DNA of 64,000 bases from Sipunculus nudus. Lineage: Eukaryota; Annelida; Sipuncula; Golfingiida; Sipunculidae. Of the stretch, positions 23,355 through 35,586 are shown piece after piece. The DNA lies in contig CM049313.1 of assembly GCA_026874595.1 (NCBI GenBank), forward strand, positions 28,330,008-28,394,007, given 5' to 3'. Made by a program: the position numbers and the translations under genes. Numbering within the stretch: the first letter of the stretch is position 1; every line of letters starts with the position of its first letter. The notes beneath the pieces are model-generated. The model saw only the letters and a program-made list of their open reading frames with translations. It searched no databases and was not told the DNA's origin.

Positions 23355-24999
23355 GTATGGTTCATCATTAAGGTCTTATGATCGTCAAAAATCGTAAAAT
23401 TGAAATTTTTGTGAAAAACCGGGACCTTATTGTTTTTTGTTATATCTGTCTTGTGTCAAAAACATTTTCCAGTAGTTATATTGTATCCATTGGAAAATTA
23501 AGCATTTTAATGCAGGTGTCAACCCCACCTGGGTTGTATACAGGAACACTTTCAGCTTGGCGAGAACTAACAGGGTATTCAATTGCTTATTGGTTAACTA
23601 TTTACTGGCGGTGCACGGCCCATCTTTGATTGACAGGCGTGCGAAGGCCGCTGGTCATTCAGCCGGGGACTGTGCTTATCTTTGTTAACGGCACTTGATA
23701 ATTAATTGACACTAATTACTGCAAACACTTCCCCTGTGCTCTTACCCCTGATCTATTCTGCAGTTCGTTGAATTTTGTTTAGGTCTGTGTCACTGCCCAA
23801 AAATTACATCAGGGCTATCCTAAACAAACGTCATGGTTGAGCAAGAATATGTCATGAAATATGAAATTGCCGATTAAAATTTCAGTCAACCTTACGTACT
23901 TGCTAGGGCTTATAACTATTTCACCCATGTTATTATCTTGTCTTATTTTATGCTCAATATGCCTATGTATTTTGAATATATTCAAAAGCTGGTTTTAAAA
24001 ATATTTTCGTTTCATGACGTAGCCGAATACTACAAACCGATAAAATATTGCATTGCTTGGCACTCGCCGATACTTATTTATAATTATTACGCTGTACTGG
24101 TTGTCCTGTAAGCGTGCGTGTCTCCGTGTATATCTCTGTGAAAGCCAACTAACAGCGTCAACAATCACTGAAATCGTTCACATTTTACGCGGTAAATAGT
24201 TTCACATTACGTTCTGCTGGATGGCTAATAGCGCTGTATAATATATAAAAGCCAGTTCGGATCTTGTTCGGGAACGCTGTTAATCAACAGCGGGATTGGA
24301 TGATTTATTCTTACATTATAAACTATATTAAAGTCTGGATACAGTTTTTAAAGTATAAAGATATGTCATTTAAAAAGTTTAACAAAAAATATCTTATTTA
24401 ATGCTAAATATGCCTATTCAGTATTCGGTAATCTATAGGTTTCGTCATTCTAGGATGATATCGGTTTAGGCTACTAGCAGTGTTCAAATATGATTGTGAG
24501 CGGGGAATACTTTGGCAGTTCGAATGTTTGCTCATAGGGATTAAGAGTAATCGTTGCTAATCAGTCACTCCACACCTGACGCGGGTCCCGGCGCGGTGGC
24601 CCATGACCTAATTACCGATGACCAGCCACCCGGAGCAGTAAGCTCCGCCAACTTATGTTTGACAGTTCCTAAGATGTCATTTCATGTTAAAATATCGTCT
24701 TTTTCACCATGACAACCTATTTAATTTTCAATTTTGTTTATGGAAACCATTATGTGCAGTCCATTATGTGCAAAACAAATCGTTTTAGGGACTCATTCAT
24801 GCCCAGTGCAGTGCGTTTGTTCAATAAGCATATGTAAAGCATGTTAACATGTTTTCTAGTCGTTAATCATATGCTTTTTTCCATAGTATTATTATTACTT
24901 TTATTATTAAAATTATTATTTTCTTAGTTGTGCCACATATCAGTTGCTTGACACTCAAATTCCGTATTGGCAATAAATGATATCTTATCTTTAATAATT
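23355..24999 (+). other. Probable intron sequence with repeat R3
   Basis: No coding signal except the repeat copy at 24000-24290. A GC-richer patch (24570-24650) has no recognised function. The stretch ends at the 3' boundary of LINE-A. Confidence 0.4.
24000..24290 (-). repeat. Dispersed repeat R3, copy 2
   Basis: Reverse-strand relative of 5050-5430. Shared blocks include TAATTATTACGCTGTACTGG (as its complement), TCTCCGTGTAT, AACAGCGTC, TTTTACGCGGTAAATA, GATGGCTAATAGCGCTGTAT. Similarity is interrupted by a deletion relative to copy 1. Confidence 0.5.
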
Positions 25000-25465
25000 T
25001 TGGTTTAAACAATATTTATTGCAAAATAGCAAGAGGATAAGAAAACAGGACAGGGCCCTATATTAATTCTTTCCCTACATACAATGATCAATTCAGAAGA
25101 TATAATAAGACAAAAATAGAAAAATAAATTATACATGCAAATTACACCTGTGCATATGTACAATAGTAATATCGTACAATACAAAACAGAATACAACAGA
25201 ATACAATAGGACGTGTGTTGATAGTAATATGTAAATTTATACATTTTGTGTTTTGTGTATTAGCGCCTATCGAGCCATCTGGGTGCCCTTAATCAGTTCA
25301 GAATCGATTTGTTGATATTATAAACTCTTGGACATGCATAAATAGGCCAGACTTCTTCTCACAGGATAATTATTCGCTTCCATATAATAAAATGTCTATA
25401 GGTCTTAGTTCCGGACTAATGTTTTCTGAAAAGGTCAAGTCTTTCCTGATTATAAAGATCACAAA

Positions 25466-28400
25466 TTAAAAAGAAATGCTCTGGGGTCTCGATGCCATTG
25501 CCGCATGGACACAAGGGTTTTCAATACAGTGGTTTTTGAACAGATGCGATTTCAGCGAACTACAACCTAGCCTCTTCCTAGTGTGGTAGATCTGAGCTGG
25601 CCTGCTATCCTCAAAATGACTGAAATATAATGGTGGCCTCTGTATATTCGATTCTAACTTTTTCTTAAAACCCAGGACTGTAGGACTGTTTCTTGTTTGT
25701 TCATTTAAAGAATTCCACAGTGACATTGTAGATAATAAGAAGAAATTTTGCCTCTGAGTTGTACGAACTGCTGGAGGTCTCAGATTATTTCCGTTTCGCA
25801 AATTATAACCAGTGCTACCAACTTCATCTGGAATCAAGTCACACAGGTATTTTGGTGCTAATCCATTTATCATTTTAAAAAAGAGGATAAACTTTCGGAT
25901 TTTACGCCTCTCAGATAATGTTTGCCACCCTGTTTCTCTATAGATTAATTCATGGCTGGTCCCTCTTGTGGCACCTGTAACTATTCTAGCAGCATTTAGC
26001 TGGATTGCTTCTATTTGACCTGCCTGCATGGCCTCACTGCACCCATCCCAAAGCTCACAGGCTTACTCTAAATCAGGTCTGATGAATGACTTGTAAAATG
26101 TTTCTAAAGCTTTCCTGCTTAACCTATAGCGAGCGATCTTAATACATCAATTCTCTTACAGGCTTTATCACAGATGTAATTAATATGATCCTTTGAGTTA
26201 CCATGTTCACTAAGTATCACCCCCAAGTGTTTGTGTTGGCTAACTGACAACAGTGGTTGACCAAACATAGCAAGAGGTGGAGCCGTTACATTTCTCCTAC
26301 TAAATATCATACTCTATCTTTTATCTGGATTAAATTTGACTTGCCATTCTACAGCCCATCTTTCAATAGAATTTAAATCATTATTCAGATTCACGGACAT
26401 ACAGTTTAAGTCGCTTACCACTACAAATAGTGACGCATCATCAACAAACAATCTTATATTTGTGTTTACACAATCAACCAACTCATTTATATATACTGGA
26501 AAATTAGTAGAAAAAGCAAGGGCCCTAGTATCGATCCCTGTGGCACTCCCGCCGCTACAGACAAGAACGATGAAGATTTTCCATTTATTACCACTCGTTG
26601 TTTACGGTTTGACAAATAATCAGAAAAACAGTTGAGTAGTGCACCTTTAACACCCATGTTATTTAATTTGTATATTAGACCTTTGTGCCATACCCTGTCA
26701 AATGCGTTTGAGGCATCCAAAGAAACAAAGAGTGTTTCCTTTCCCATATCAATCGCCTTGCAAATCATATCATACATTTCATAGACTTGGTAAATGCATG
26801 AATTATCTGGCATAAAAGCTGCTTGGAAAGAGAGGTTAACCTATGATTTTTACGCATATAATTAAATACATATTTGAACACATTTTTTAAACACTTTGCT
26901 CAAGCATTTTAGCAGCGAGACCGGTCGATAGTTACCGAGTTTTTGCTTACTCCCCTTCTTATATATCGGTATAACATTTGCATGTTTCCATACTTCGGGA
27001 AAGCTCATGCTTTGGAGTAACCAGTTGAATATTATGGTTAAGCTCTTGGTTATAGAATTTGCACAGAGTTTTAACATACGTTGAGTGATTTCGTCTGGAC
27101 CACAAGCCTCATTAACATTAAGAGTAATAAAAGTATCCAATACGTCCTGTTTCAGTATTACAATATCTCCCAGAACCTCATTCACCGTATTTGCATGGGC
27201 AGTGTCACATTATTTGTTTCAAGTGAAGCTTTTTCAACGAAATCCCCAACAATATTGGGTGGAATAGTATTGCCAGAAGCTACTTGTTTTAAATTACTTT
27301 TAATCATTTTCCACCACAAATTTGGAGACATTAAACCCGGAGAGTTTATTTTAGTATCTAGCTTTCTATAGTAATCACTCTTAGCTTTCCTTATTTGATC
27401 TATGACGGCGTTTCGAATCCGTCTGAATAGTGCCCAGTGTTTCGTGCTATTTGTCCGTTTCGCTCTAGCATGATATCGGTTACGTTTCCTAATGTGACAT
27501 CTTTAAGTCACAGGTGAACCATGGTTTATCCGATGGTCGAATAGTAACATCCTTACATGGAATATTCTTACCTATTGCATTGAGGAGGCCATTGGTCCAT
27601 TTGTTTACTGCGCAGTTCAGTCCGACTGTTTCGTCTACTATTAGATTGATCAGGTCTTGTCTTAAAGTCTTGTCTTAAACCTACTGTATATGCACTGTCA
27701 TAGTTGTAAATTTTCCTTTGTTTAACTGTTTTGATTTCAATTTGACCCACACAGGATTGTGGTCACTGCAGAAAGGTGCACACACTCCTGCCTCTTGAAC
27801 GAGGTAAGGAGAGGTTGTAGCTATTAGATCAGTACATGTTCTATTTTCTGTTATTCTCGTAGGCTCATTTATCAAATTTTCAAAATTATATGCTGCGAAA
27901 ATATGTCTAAGGACATTTCCGTTTCCATAACCTGACATATCAACATTAAAGTCTCCCGTAATAAAAATGCGTCCATTTTTTATTCCTTTAGCGAGTTCCA
28001 GCGATGTTTCTAGTCTTGACCAATAATCCACACGCGCATTTGGCGGTCGATAAAAGACCCCTAGTGATATATGAGGAGAACATTTAATCTCTACCCCATA
28101 TGCTCTCAACATCTTTCACCTCAATTATACCCTTCTGCGTATAATTGGTATCTTAGAAGCAGCATATACTGCAACTCCCCCTCCCCTTCCAGTTTCACGA
28201 TCGCATCCAAGAGGTTCCTGAAAGCCATCAAACAATATTTGTTCGCTTGCAATTTTACTGCCTAACCAGGTTTCTGTCAGAACAATTATATCAAATTTTC
28301 TCAACTCCGTCGATACTGAATCAAATTTAGGTGCAAGACTTCTCACATTTACATGAACAATGGATAATGTACTCAATGCACTGATTGTACTGTTGGGACC

Positions 28401-28560
28401 TGGATTTGGGTGAACATCCCCCGAGTTGCATAATCGAAGTGCCGCTAAGTATTACAGGCAGCACAGACGATTTCCATTGGAACTATTATCAATTGTTACA
28501 GTAATAATACCATTTGTGTGGCACCCAAAGGTACTATAGGTTCAATTGTCACCAAAATCT
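25466..28560 (-). pseudogene. LINE-A ORF2: 2A-like motif, endonuclease, reverse transcriptase
   Basis: In order on the minus strand: a 2A-like N-terminus (28395-28418); the endonuclease with IVHVNVRSL, IIVLTETWLG, GRGGGVAVY, GVFYRPPN, FITGDFNVDMSG and FCSDHNPV; and a linker. RT follows with NEACGPDEI, VIPIYKKGSKQKLGNYRPVS, SLDASNAFDRVWHKGL, AAGVPQGSILGPLLF, then the catalytic box RLFVDDASLF (near 26430) in another frame. The C-terminal part has ERRKIRKFILFFKMINGLAP. Frame changes occur near 27190, 26840, 26490 and 26120, and there are stops, so it is dead. It would nick DNA and reverse-transcribe the element RNA. Confidence 0.85.
28395..28449 (-). other. 2A-like ribosome-skipping motif at the ORF2 N-terminus
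   Basis: The minus strand encodes LAALRLCNSGDVHPNPGP directly before the endonuclease frame. The 2A consensus is D-V/I-E-x-N-P-G|P; here the E is H and the rest matches. An in-frame TAA lies just upstream, followed further upstream by codons for SSNGNRLCCL, so the original N-terminus was longer. Related 2A motifs at ORF2 N-termini are known from invertebrate LINEs. Activity of this variant is unknown. Confidence 0.6.
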
Positions 28561-30027
28561 GACTGACTAGTCTCCATTTAAAAGAGTGTTTGTATCCCGT
28601 TCTCCTAGCAAAACGGACCCTTATTGGGCTACAATTGCTTGAACATGTGCCGCTCAGCGTTAGGAATTGTTCATGAACATAATAAACACATCCTCCGTGT
28701 AAACCTAAGTGCTTGTAAAACAACATTCATCATAAAATAAACTAATAATATTAACTGAAGAAAGCACGAAGCTCTCAAGGAAGTAAAGGGGTATCGAACA
28801 GGTAATAATGTGCACTGAACTTCTAACAGTGTTAACATACGAATAAAAAATCTAAGTATCGTAGTAACCCACATGTTGGGGTTCAGTAAATGTAAAACAT
28901 AACAGAAGAATGCCTCTGTCATATAAATCAGTCTGTATGGCTGCCAGCATGTAATTTGTTGTATATATATTATTTAAATCGATCTCAAGTATACTTGTAT
29001 GGTCTGGTCACCTGTTTGCAATGTATTCCACCTGTTTGAAGTACATTGGACATATATTTTAAGATTAACTTTTTAAATCAACCTCAAGATTATTTACATA
29101 TAGTCTGTACCAGTATCCATTATTAACAAGGGTATCAAGTACGCCATTTACATTTACTTTAAACACTCAGATATATTTATCCGAACCTAGTACTGTATTT
29201 TTCTGTGCAATACATATATTTTCAGTACACGTGGATCCATTACCTTTGAGTATCATTTGAATATGAGATATAAATACAGTTATACATTTTTAAATTTGCA
29301 TCTTGCTATGTATCCAAATCACGTAAACTCGATTCTCATTTTACCGTTTCCATTTACACCAGCGAAATGCAATATAACACAATTTCACAATTATTACTGT
29401 ACCCACGTTTTCTATTCCTTTTAGCAGGATCCTCTCTAATGAGACACTATGTATACATCTGAAACCTATACACCCCTGCCATGCATCATATTTAGTGTAC
29501 AATTTACAGTTTACTCATTGCATTTATATATGTCCACTGATTTTACTGCATTTTAGCATTTTTTACACATCTACAGGACAGGTCACGTCTACATCATTTT
29601 GTATTTTACAGCGTACTCCAATTCCATTTTTATTCATTTTATTTTCATTCCAGTATTCAATGCAGTTGATTTAACCTTTACAAAAAATGCCTTACCACGT
29701 TACCATTTACCTCCTCATATTTCATCATTTTTCATTCAAATCAACCTAATAGCGTATTATATGTAAACACTATACAGTATACACATTTATTTTGCATTGT
29801 AGTGTCTCCTAGTCATAGAAAGTGCATAACTCAAATTGTTTCTTTTTTAATATTTGTGTTTTACAAAACACTTAATTGTGATTACTTACACATCTTTTTA
29901 CAGCATTATATTTTTACCTCTTCATAATGGCAGCAGTTTCGTCAATACCTTTAGCCTCTACATTGTCTTAATTTCTGAGTATTCAACTAGTTACAAGTGT
30001 CATGTGTTTACAGACTTCATTATATCT

Positions 30028-30923
30028 TTACAGATTTTGCAGGTCGTTTTCATAACAGATTTCTCTGGTCTGATTGCCCCTGGTTCTTACCAGTACCCGT
30101 CCATCGTATATCCAGTAGTCTTGGTTAGGCGAGTCTTCTGATTTGGCGGCTTTGCGGGTCAGGAACGCGAGCATCGCCCTCATGTCTGTCAGGTCTTCAT
30201 TTATAAAGATTCTTGAACCTTTCAGCTTTTTCTTAGCACTGTAGATGACCGCTCTTGACCTGTAACTGACCATTCTGATTAAGATAGGTCGTGTACCTCT
30301 TCCTGTGGGAGCACCTACTCTGTGGCAGCGCTGGATATCACCGATATTTATGTCTCTCAGATCCAGCTTTCCATGGATAAAGTCTAGAATGACCTTATCA
30401 GTTACTTCTTCTGGTCCTTCAGCTAAACCACATACACGACGCCCATATTGTTCCAAGGCATCCAGTTTTTTCTCTAGTTCATTAATTTCTGCTTGTCTTT
30501 TAGTCAGTTCATTTTCCTTTAATTGGAGCTTTGTATTAATGTCATTCAGGGTTTGTGACAATGTATCCTGGATGCCCATGACTTTTCTTGTAATGACTTC
30601 TTCAAGTTTTTTGTTAATAACCGGCATCAGAGCTTCAATAAACACCTCAATAACCGACGGGGAAGATAGAACAGTCTGTAACGCATTTGCCAGCTGCATA
30701 TTGAGTGTGGGCATACCTGTTGCTGTCGAACTTGCAATACAGAGTTCGGGGTTTCTTGCCTGCACCGTTTTGCCCCTGGGTTTGAAGTATCACTGGACAC
30801 AAAGTCATTCAGCAAACTTGGCGCTGCAGGTTCACCGGCTACTGTGGGATCGCTTGAATAAACTGAGTCGAGAGACCTCCGGATCTCCTCACCCAACGTT
30901 CCTGCCATTGTTAGATAAAACAA
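30028..30923 (-). pseudogene. LINE-A ORF1, L1-type nucleic-acid chaperone, one frameshift
   Basis: Starts at about 30908 (MAGTLGEEIRRSLDSVYSSD). A frameshift near 30755-30785 moves it into the 245-codon frame ending at 30028. That frame holds a coiled coil (LKENELTKRQAEINELEKKL), then an RRM-like part with DIQRCHRVGAPTGRG, RPILIRMVSYRSR and FINEDLTDMRA, and a basic C-terminal part. This order matches ORF1p of L1-like LINEs, an RNA-binding trimer. Apart from the one frameshift the frame is well kept. Confidence 0.8.
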
Positions 30924-32239
30924 AGGTCTTTTGTGGCCTTATGCCATTAATGGCTTGTATTCACACTTCGCTGGCCCCTGTTTCTCCCCACTTGACTGAC
31001 CATGAACTATTCCTGCTTATTTTTCACAGGATTCAGGCCCCATTTGTCTTCACATTTCAGATTGCATAAACATTCTCAAAACGAAAAATCTATATTTCCT
31101 GTCATCCAGTTTCCTTTAGGCATCCCTGATTTACTATATTCCCTGCATTCTACTCGTGTACAGCCCAGTTGTCAACTTAATAACTTCAATTTTTCAGATC
31201 TTGGTTGTCTCGCGTGGCGCACCTGGCGATCATTTTGAAAAATCTTTTTAATTTTTCTTAATTTTTTTGGCGAATTGCGAACGAATGCACACCCCTGACT
31301 TAACGGGGATCACTTAGTGGGAGCCCTTAGTGCTAGAAAAGTGTACTTCTGAATAATTTTTAATATAAAGTTAATATAGACCATAAGGAATAAAACAAAG
31401 GACCCATTGGTCACGGTGCTCAGCTGAAGTTTGAAGAATTTTATCAAATGCAAAATATGCTGATTTCTATTGCAATGTTTTTAATATGTATAAGCACATG
31501 AGAAGCTAAGAGGATATAGCCCTTCTTCTTTGTTATAGTAAAGTTCTAAATATATCATTGCAAAACTAATACTCTGACAAGACTGTCATGAAGAAAAACA
31601 GTAAAACTTTTGAGATACTGTGATGCATATGAAAAATTTACAGATGGACAGGCAAGTGGACTGAATGGACTGATACCTTTATTTCACTTTAAGGGGAATA
31701 ATGCATTCAGGTTTATATTAAAACCCTTTTCAAATAACGTATACACACTGTTGGTTGGATAGGGGACAAACAATATCATTATGCTAATTACTATCTTAAC
31801 TATAATTTATTACTAGAATTAATATTTAATTTCACACCTGGTAAATTGTTTTACTCTTCTAAAGTAATGAATTCCTTATCTGATGAACATCCACACTTTC
31901 ATAGCAATACACCACTTTGTTGACACAATTAAATGTGCACTTTAAACATTGTAACCCTGGAGGTACAATAGATAATCTAAAATTTAGCAAAAGCCTAGAA
32001 TAAGAATGAATCAAATACAGAAAATCATAACATTCATCTAGTTTATGCACAATCCTGGGGGGGGGGGGCAGGGCAGAGGGGAAGCCTGTCAGTAGTGGCC
32101 AAGCAGAGCCAAGGCAAACTGCCTGGAGTAGGTTACATGACACAAGTGGAGGCTTTACTAGGTGGGCTTGATGTAAACAACACTTTACATGGTGTGTGAA
32201 AACTTGAACAAAAGCTACTCTTTGTTACGGATTCTAATA

Positions 32240-33325
32240 TAAACAGATCGCTTATGCTTGGTGAACACAAGTTTTTCTTTAAGCAGTTTCAATGGTCCGC
32301 GAACGGAGTGTCCAAAAACTAGTTCAAAGGGAATGAAACCCCAAAGACTCTTTAAAGGATTCTCTGACAGCAAACAACAATAGGTGGATTCCTTAATCCC
32401 AGTCTTTCTGTGTGTCATAGCAATAAGTTCTGATCATGTTTTTTAATGTCTGGTGAAAACGCTCGAGGGCGCCCTGACCCTCAGGATGGTATGGCGAAGA
32501 GCTGTACTGTTTTATACCTAGCTCGAGCATAACTTGTTGGAATAAGCCAGACATAAAATTAAACCCTTGGTCAGACTGGACGGATTTTGGTAATCCAAAG
32601 GTTGTAAAAAACTTGGTCAGAGCTTTGACAATACATTTGGCATTAATTTTGCGCAATGGTATTGCCTCAGGGAACCTGGTAGATGCGCACATAATTGTCA
32701 GCAAGTAATCATATCCAGATTTTGTTTTGGGCAGTGGTCCAACACAATCAACAATAATCCTACTGAATGGTTCCTCGAAAGCAGGAATAGGCCTAAGTGG
32801 GGCCTTAGGAGGATTCTGATTGGGCTTGCCTACCATCTGGCATGTATGGCATGATTTACAATATTGTACAACATCTTTCCTGAGGTTAGGCCTATAGAAG
32901 TATGTACTAACTTTCTGATAAGTTTTATTTATACCTGAATGGCCAGACAAAGGAGCCTCATATGCCATGCTTAGAACTTCACTGCGAAAGCTTTTGGGCA
33001 TCACTATTTGATGTTTGATGGCCCACTCATCATCAGCGCATACATCAGGTGGTCGCCATTTACGCATAAGCACTCCATTTTTGACATAGAAACAAAATGG
33101 GTTCTGTGACAGCTCATCTTTAGAAACTGCCCTGGGAAACAAACATGAAATATCAGGGTCCTTATACTGTTCCGCGATAGGTTCTGACCTTAAGAATGAT
33201 GCATCCTGTACGGGCGAGTCATTAGACGAGCCACTAGTGACTCCCAGAGTGTTATTATCTGGACCATTATCCTCATGTGTGTTTTTCTTGGCCATAGATC
33301 TAGTTACAGCACATGAAGGATACAA
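32240..33325 (-). pseudogene. Gypsy B integrase, truncated C-terminus
   Basis: A 310-codon frame starts in the usual post-protease linker (CAVTRSMAKK). It then has the zinc-binding HHCC region (HSGINKTYQKVSTYF..CKSCHTCQ) and the DDE core: D in IIVDCVGPLPKT, D in SVQSDQGFNFMS, E in EGQGALERFHQTLK. A second frame (32215-32418) continues with GFIPFELVFGHSVRGPLKLL and then runs into LTR sequence. A frame change near 32400 and the truncation make it non-functional. The catalytic triad itself is intact. Confidence 0.85.
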
Positions 33326-33445
33326 ACCAGGAATTTCCTAACTTTCCGGATCAGTGTCCTGATCAAGTGACGGCTTTTCTGTCACTATTGGTACAGGCTG
33401 TACTTTATCACCTGCAACATCATTACCTAGTAGCAACTGAATTCC

Positions 33446-34400
33446 CTAAAAGGGTAAAGTAGTTCTTATGCCCACAGAAATATTCCCAGAAATCAAATCT
33501 GACTTTAAATGGATACTGTGAAGCGGAACTGAAGTGTGCCTGTCTGAAAACACACCATTAACAAGTGCATGTGCACCTGTAAAGGACCTATTAGAAAATG
33601 GCAAAGTGTTTGCTAACATGAGAGTCTGGCCTGAACCAGTGTCCCTCAAAATTCTAATAGGGGTAGAATATGAATAATCACTTGGAAGTGATACGAAACC
33701 ATCATGTATGAATGGCTCAAATAACTCCATTTCAGAGTCAAGAGAGGAATCTACTACCTCAACTTCGTCAAACAAAGAACTGACATTGAAGGTGTCATTC
33801 ATAAACTCTGTTTCAGAGTCATCTAAGGAATCTACATCCTTACCAAACTCCTCATGCGAGTCAACAGAGGAATTTTCCTCAGCAGAAACAAACTTTTGTT
33901 TGTCATAAGAGGACCTGGCCTCATTTGAAATACTCTCGCAAGAGTCATAAAAGGACTTAGCCTCATTTAGAGAACACTCCTCGCACGAGTCTTGAAAGGA
34001 CCTAGCCTTATTTAATTCCTCGCAGGAATCAACTGAGGTTTTTACCCTGCAATCTGCGGATTCGTCTTTGGATTTAGACGGCACTTGGGCCTCCGTAGCA
34101 TCAAACCCTTTATTTGAGTCAACAAAGGAGTTGTACCCCTTATTTACATGAAAAGAGCCTGGCTCTTGTACTATGATTTGCATAGATTTTGAAACAAAAC
34201 CAGAAGGTTTGCTATTTGGTCTATTCGCAAGTTTCCAGCAGTCAGATATTAGATGCCCTTCCTTCTTGCAGTAATTACAGATTTTCTTTAAAAATGACTG
34301 GTCTTTGTTGGACTTAGACACAGTGGACGTGGACTCCGGTGTACCTATGGGCTTTGCTGAACTATCAGGACTACTAGTACTGGGTGACTGCGCTGTAACC
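33446..34400 (-). pseudogene. Gypsy B gag C-terminus and protease
   Basis: The frame begins with a CCHC zinc knuckle (CNYCKKEGHLISDC), binding RNA in Gag. A long acidic Ser/Glu-rich stretch with short imperfect repeats (DSCEE, SFYDSCE, SSYDKQ, SSVDSHEE) follows, then the aspartic protease motif RDTGSGQTLML and the segment SDLISGNISVGIRTTLPF. A stop at 33446 interrupts it just before the conserved LLGND-like end. The acidic spacer between knuckle and protease is unusually long. Confidence 0.75.
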
Positions 34401-34419
34401 TTCTTTTGACCATATTGTT

Positions 34420-35297
34420 TTACATTCTATTTGTGAATGACTGATTTGATTTGCTAGTAAAGGACATTTTGTGTGTCAATGAATAATCATCAGCTAACTG
34501 AGCAGCAATGTCTAGTGTTTCAGGACTTTTCTCATCGAGAAATGTTTTAACATCTGCATTAATGCAGCGCTTAAATTCTTCAAGCAAAATCAACTGGCGC
34601 AAATTGTCATAATCTTTCATTACATTTTTACAACTACACCAGCGATCAAACAACTGCAATTTTGTCCTAGCAAATTCTACGTAGGTCTGTTCTTTGCGCT
34701 TTTCCCAATTTCTGAATTTCTGGCGGTAAGCCTCTGGAACTAACTCATAACCTTTTAGGATTAACCGTTTTACCAGGTCATAGTCAACAGCAGCTTCTAC
34801 TGAAAGCTCTGTATAAAATGCTCTGGCCTTGCCAGATACAATACACTTTGTAACAGCATAGTCCAATTTTCTTTAGGACATTGTAAATTTTCAGCTACCT
34901 TCACAAAGTGTAAGAAATATTTATCAACCTCTTTTTCTTGAAAAACTGGGACAAGTCTAATGTGTTTAGTAACATCAAAACTTTGAGTTATGGCAGCACT
35001 TAGACTACGTTCTTCTTTAAGTCTTTCTAATACCAGTCGTTTTAACTCAATTTCTTTTTCTTTTTCTAGTCTTTCTCTTTCTATTTCTTTTTCTAATCTT
35101 TCTCTTATTAACCGTTCTTCCCTCTCTTTTACTAATTCTAACTGTTTTAATGCTAGCTCATGTTGCATTTCCAACTGTTTCAATTCTAATTGTATAGCAA
35201 GGCTGTTATTTTTTGATGTTTCAACTTCAGTCTCTTCAATTAAACCTTTGCTAATAAGATCTTGCATGATTTTAGCAATGATATCAGGCTTTCTCAA
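34420..35297 (-). pseudogene. Gypsy B gag N-terminal and capsid-like region
   Basis: The N-terminal frame (34797-35297) starts near 35297 and contains a long charged coiled coil (many ER/EK/LEK repeats), then VPVFQEKEVDKYFLHFVKVA. This last is the SCAN-like capsid start of this gypsy group. A frameshift near 34830 leads to a frame with KGYELVPEAYRQKFRNWEKR and LLEEFKRCINADVKTFLDEK, the rest of the capsid-like domain. The capsid would assemble the particle. The frameshift inactivates it. Confidence 0.75.
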
Positions 35298-35586
35298 AGC
35301 TTTTTTTCACACTTAGCCCTAAGTGTTGTCCCAAACGCAACAACTGTTCTTTTGACAACTGTTCACGTTGATCAGGGTTCGGATCTTCAACAAATGTCTC
35401 AGGTTTGAAATCTGCCATGTTAAGATGTTAAAACAATAACAAAAAACCACTGAGATAAATCCTGTAAACAATGTACTGTAAACAATATGTAATCTTGTAA
35501 ACAATGGATGATAAAACAATGTGTCCAGGTCAAGACCTAATAAATTTGAAAACTATTAAGCATCCCGACAAGAGCCCTCAATTTTA

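Larger units (their letters stand above)
25005..31260 (-). mobile_element. LINE-A, near full-length non-LTR retrotransposon
   Basis: Minus-strand element of about 6.2 kb. It has a 5' leader (about 30924-31260), ORF1 (30028-30923), an inter-ORF stretch with no motifs recognised (28570-30027), ORF2 with endonuclease, RT and C-terminal part (25466-28560), and an AT-rich 3' UTR with AATAAA near 25020. Motif style (GDFN, YRPP, GVPQGSILGPLLF, L1-type ORF1) places it in the Jockey/CR1-like group; the clade is unresolved. Several frameshifts make it inactive. The exact 5' boundary and target duplication were not determined. Confidence 0.8.

Noticed and set aside
30305-31069. 254-codon plus-strand ORF
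   Set aside because: It is the antisense shadow of LINE-A ORF1, which has coiled-coil and RRM-like motifs on the minus strand.
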